Positions 63,401-64,000 of a stretch of DNA of 64,000 bases are shown here, piece after piece. Positions within the stretch are counted from its first letter, which is position 1. Each line of letters starts with the position of its first letter. The position numbers and the translations under genes were made by a program. Origin of the DNA: Thermoanaerobaculia bacterium (GTDB lineage: Bacteria; Acidobacteriota; Thermoanaerobaculia; Multivoradales; J023). The stretch covers positions 533,059-597,058 of the forward strand of contig JAUIJL010000004.1 of NCBI GenBank assembly GCA_030431255.1. The letters run 5' to 3'. Under the pieces are notes generated by a model. It saw nothing but the letters and a program-made list of their open reading frames with translations, made no database searches and was not told where the DNA came from.

Positions 63401-64000
63401 ATCCTGAAAAGGGCGGCACCAACGGCGGGGGCTGCACCCAATATTCCCAATACAACGCCATGGGCCAGGCGACCCAGGTCGTCGACGGTCCGTTCACCCG
63501 CAAATATTCCTACGATCGGGCCGGAGGCCGGCTCACCGCCGTGCGTGACGGTGGCGGTCGCCTGCTCAAATCTTTCGATTACGGAAAATCGTCAAGCGCT
63601 GGAAACCGAGCCAACGGTCAATTGGTGCGAGCCGTCAACTTCCAATATCCGGATCTGGGCGCAGGAACCCGCGAGCAACGATTCGCGGAAGACTTCACCT
63701 ACGGCGGCGTGGGCGGTGCCCGAAATCACCGTCAAGTCACCTGGATCCGTCAATGCGAGCCGGGCGAGACCAGCGCCGACTGTCTCGACGACGGCTTTTG
63801 TGACGAGGAATCCTTCGAGCACTCGGAAGATCTAGACCCTACCGGTAGGCTCGCCTCGCTCACCTATCCGACGTGTGTGTCCGCCGACAACGGCTGTGGC
63901 GCGCCACACCCGCGCACCTTGGACTACACCTACGATTCAGGCTCAGGTTTCCTGACCGCGATCCCGGGCTGGGCCGACGACATCTCGTATCATTCCAACA
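60469..64000 (+). CDS. Secreted RHS/YD-repeat protein (partial)
   Basis: Open without a stop from the ATG at 60469 to the window end, 1177 codons so far; the 3' part is missing. Signal peptide MKRLYASPLLILISLLPAAALA, cut before QQTPN. An N-terminal region of about 700 residues (starting FNGALSLSIPLG, common in such proteins) leads into YD repeats: YDYDVLGRLRSIQP, YRWDGLGRLDQERV, EEYDALGRLVAVTEP, YAYDLKDRLTGITMP, YSYDRAGGRLTAV. These repeats build beta-cocoon shells that often enclose a C-terminal toxin or effector, which here lies beyond the window. GGAGG precedes the ATG by six bases. Cysteine pairs (about 81-89) suggest disulfides. Confidence 0.88.
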   Translation, partial: MKRLYASPLLILISLLPAAALAQQTPNATPGFRAEGVYDFGGIDNVSLFNGALSLSIPLGLEYPAGGGFSYQLRLQYHSTPWDSFVYSSPCPTPSECPVEFRPKSIHDAGLGWRLALPRLIPPGGWNQTTAWIYVSADGGEHTFYNTLHASDTDDAGDSGFDQLVRYSRDGSYLRFKRPTLSSSTITIEVPGGHVHTFEKSGDDWLLTRMEDRFGNGVGISRGFDGNGNTVWTLDDDFREQKITFEDPGPSFPHQPELISKIELAAFDGETATYTFHYATKTVNRPGAHNHPDPTDRTISVRLLQSIDLPGDNGTFVMGNVAGSAYSDQGLVTQVRLPTLGYLEWDWENYPFPKLRTLPPNQEEDEAVDPYNAVFGVSKRRQKGINGGVLGEWTYSRAFTPGFSVGGQLPEKLTVTVDRPSGDKSEHYFSVYPAKDLSGQPAPQWGTGWNEYSLPYTRSESDPIADGSAGARHLSSKIFDCDANGNACELVRSEYVEYELDDTAIQNDSTGILFNKNRRLKSRRILDHYTDSGGMERADWRLETMSGFDGLGHYRSSTISSNFGPDRTSFTDFNEDRGTYPGSFSQFSKTSAWITGLFDETTVTEGSRTEHEEFCFDEETGFLERHRILSRTDGNPSDDDLIQSFTADGRGQISAQFWFGGDLVPVGTAVDLCAMGLGTSSFRLTHTYAEGVLETSRYTNHDGSFDSGGSGGPLTFYNVENTAVDANTGLVKTSRAPSGISTSYDYDVLGRLRSIQPGAASGAAWTKIWFGTATSSSQPARAEVRELPNGSLNNNDALTEKRYRWDGLGRLDQERVRLPPGSGAEFSDRYHFYDGQGRRTATTTWGGSQATGLQQFDAFDRPRIIYPPDANSGSPAHGIELSYEGFRRITRTVAVGTELDEDGVVVENPVSRTEEYDALGRLVAVTEPSGSGGADVTTVYAYDLKDRLTGITMPVGGGQHQTRSWAYDPRGFLTSECHPEKGGTNGGGCTQYSQYNAMGQATQVVDGPFTRKYSYDRAGGRLTAVRDGGGRLLKSFDYGKSSSAGNRANGQLVRAVNFQYPDLGAGTREQRFAEDFTYGGVGGARNHRQVTWIRQCEPGETSADCLDDGFCDEESFEHSEDLDPTGRLASLTYPTCVSADNGCGAPHPRTLDYTYDSGSGFLTAIPGWADDISYHSN

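Noticed and set aside
61888..63450. 520-codon minus-strand frame in the RHS gene
   Set aside because: The plus-strand frame is continuous from a signal peptide to the window end with YD repeats, so the antisense frame is incidental.

Overview
The window is 64 kb of GC-rich bacterial chromosome with tightly packed, mostly plus-strand genes. It carries outer-membrane biogenesis traits (two SurA/PpiC-type chaperones, a POTRA-type FtsQ) and a MurE with the DNPR motif of meso-diaminopimelate ligases. This points to a Gram-negative, two-membrane organism. The mix of genes would fit Acidobacteriota, but that placement is a guess from gene content and not demonstrated here.

Left part (1-22.6 kb): murI and rph; tryptophan 2,3-dioxygenase and kynureninase, followed by a patatin-like lipase; a large hybrid histidine kinase converging on the lipase; a GlsB-type membrane peptide coupled to an M23 peptidase; a solitary REP-type (Y1) transposase next to palindromic repeats; a secreted two-module protein; a translationally coupled trio (alkyl-DHAP-synthase-like flavoprotein, GlpD, diacylglycerol-kinase-like enzyme) that could supply ether lipids; a beta-oxidation-type group (three crotonases and a thiolase); a PfkB kinase and a SAM methyltransferase.

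Island (about 22.7-27.2 kb): five minus-strand genes that are visibly AT-richer than everything around them. They look like an ECF-type transporter (S-like membrane protein, double ABC ATPase, T-like membrane protein) in one operon with a 349-residue protein bearing a DWDDT motif (class II terpene-cyclase type DxDDT) and an unknown 247-residue membrane protein. This is the best candidate for an undescribed system.

Middle (27.2-42.2 kb): aminotransferase, tsaD, an orphan ParD-like antitoxin fragment, fabI, an animal-type heme peroxidase with a strong terminator, DinB-like and VOC proteins, initiator tRNA-Met on the minus strand with its own terminator, then eno-ftsB, mfd and two parvulin-type chaperones.

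Right part (42.7-60.4 kb): a complete, almost gapless dcw cluster mraZ-rsmH-ftsL-ftsI-murE-murF-mraY-murD-ftsW-murG-murC-ftsQ-ftsA-ftsZ, preceded by a striking 10-bp-periodic TGGA array that fits a MraZ operator and closed by strong terminators. murB and ddl are not in the cluster, and FtsQ carries a very acidic cytoplasmic insertion. The window ends inside a large secreted RHS/YD-repeat protein that remains open at base 64000.

Several intergenic regions hold hairpin-forming or tandem repeats (10.6, 17.3, 20.6, 29.8 and 31.1 kb), consistent with a genome rich in REP-like elements.
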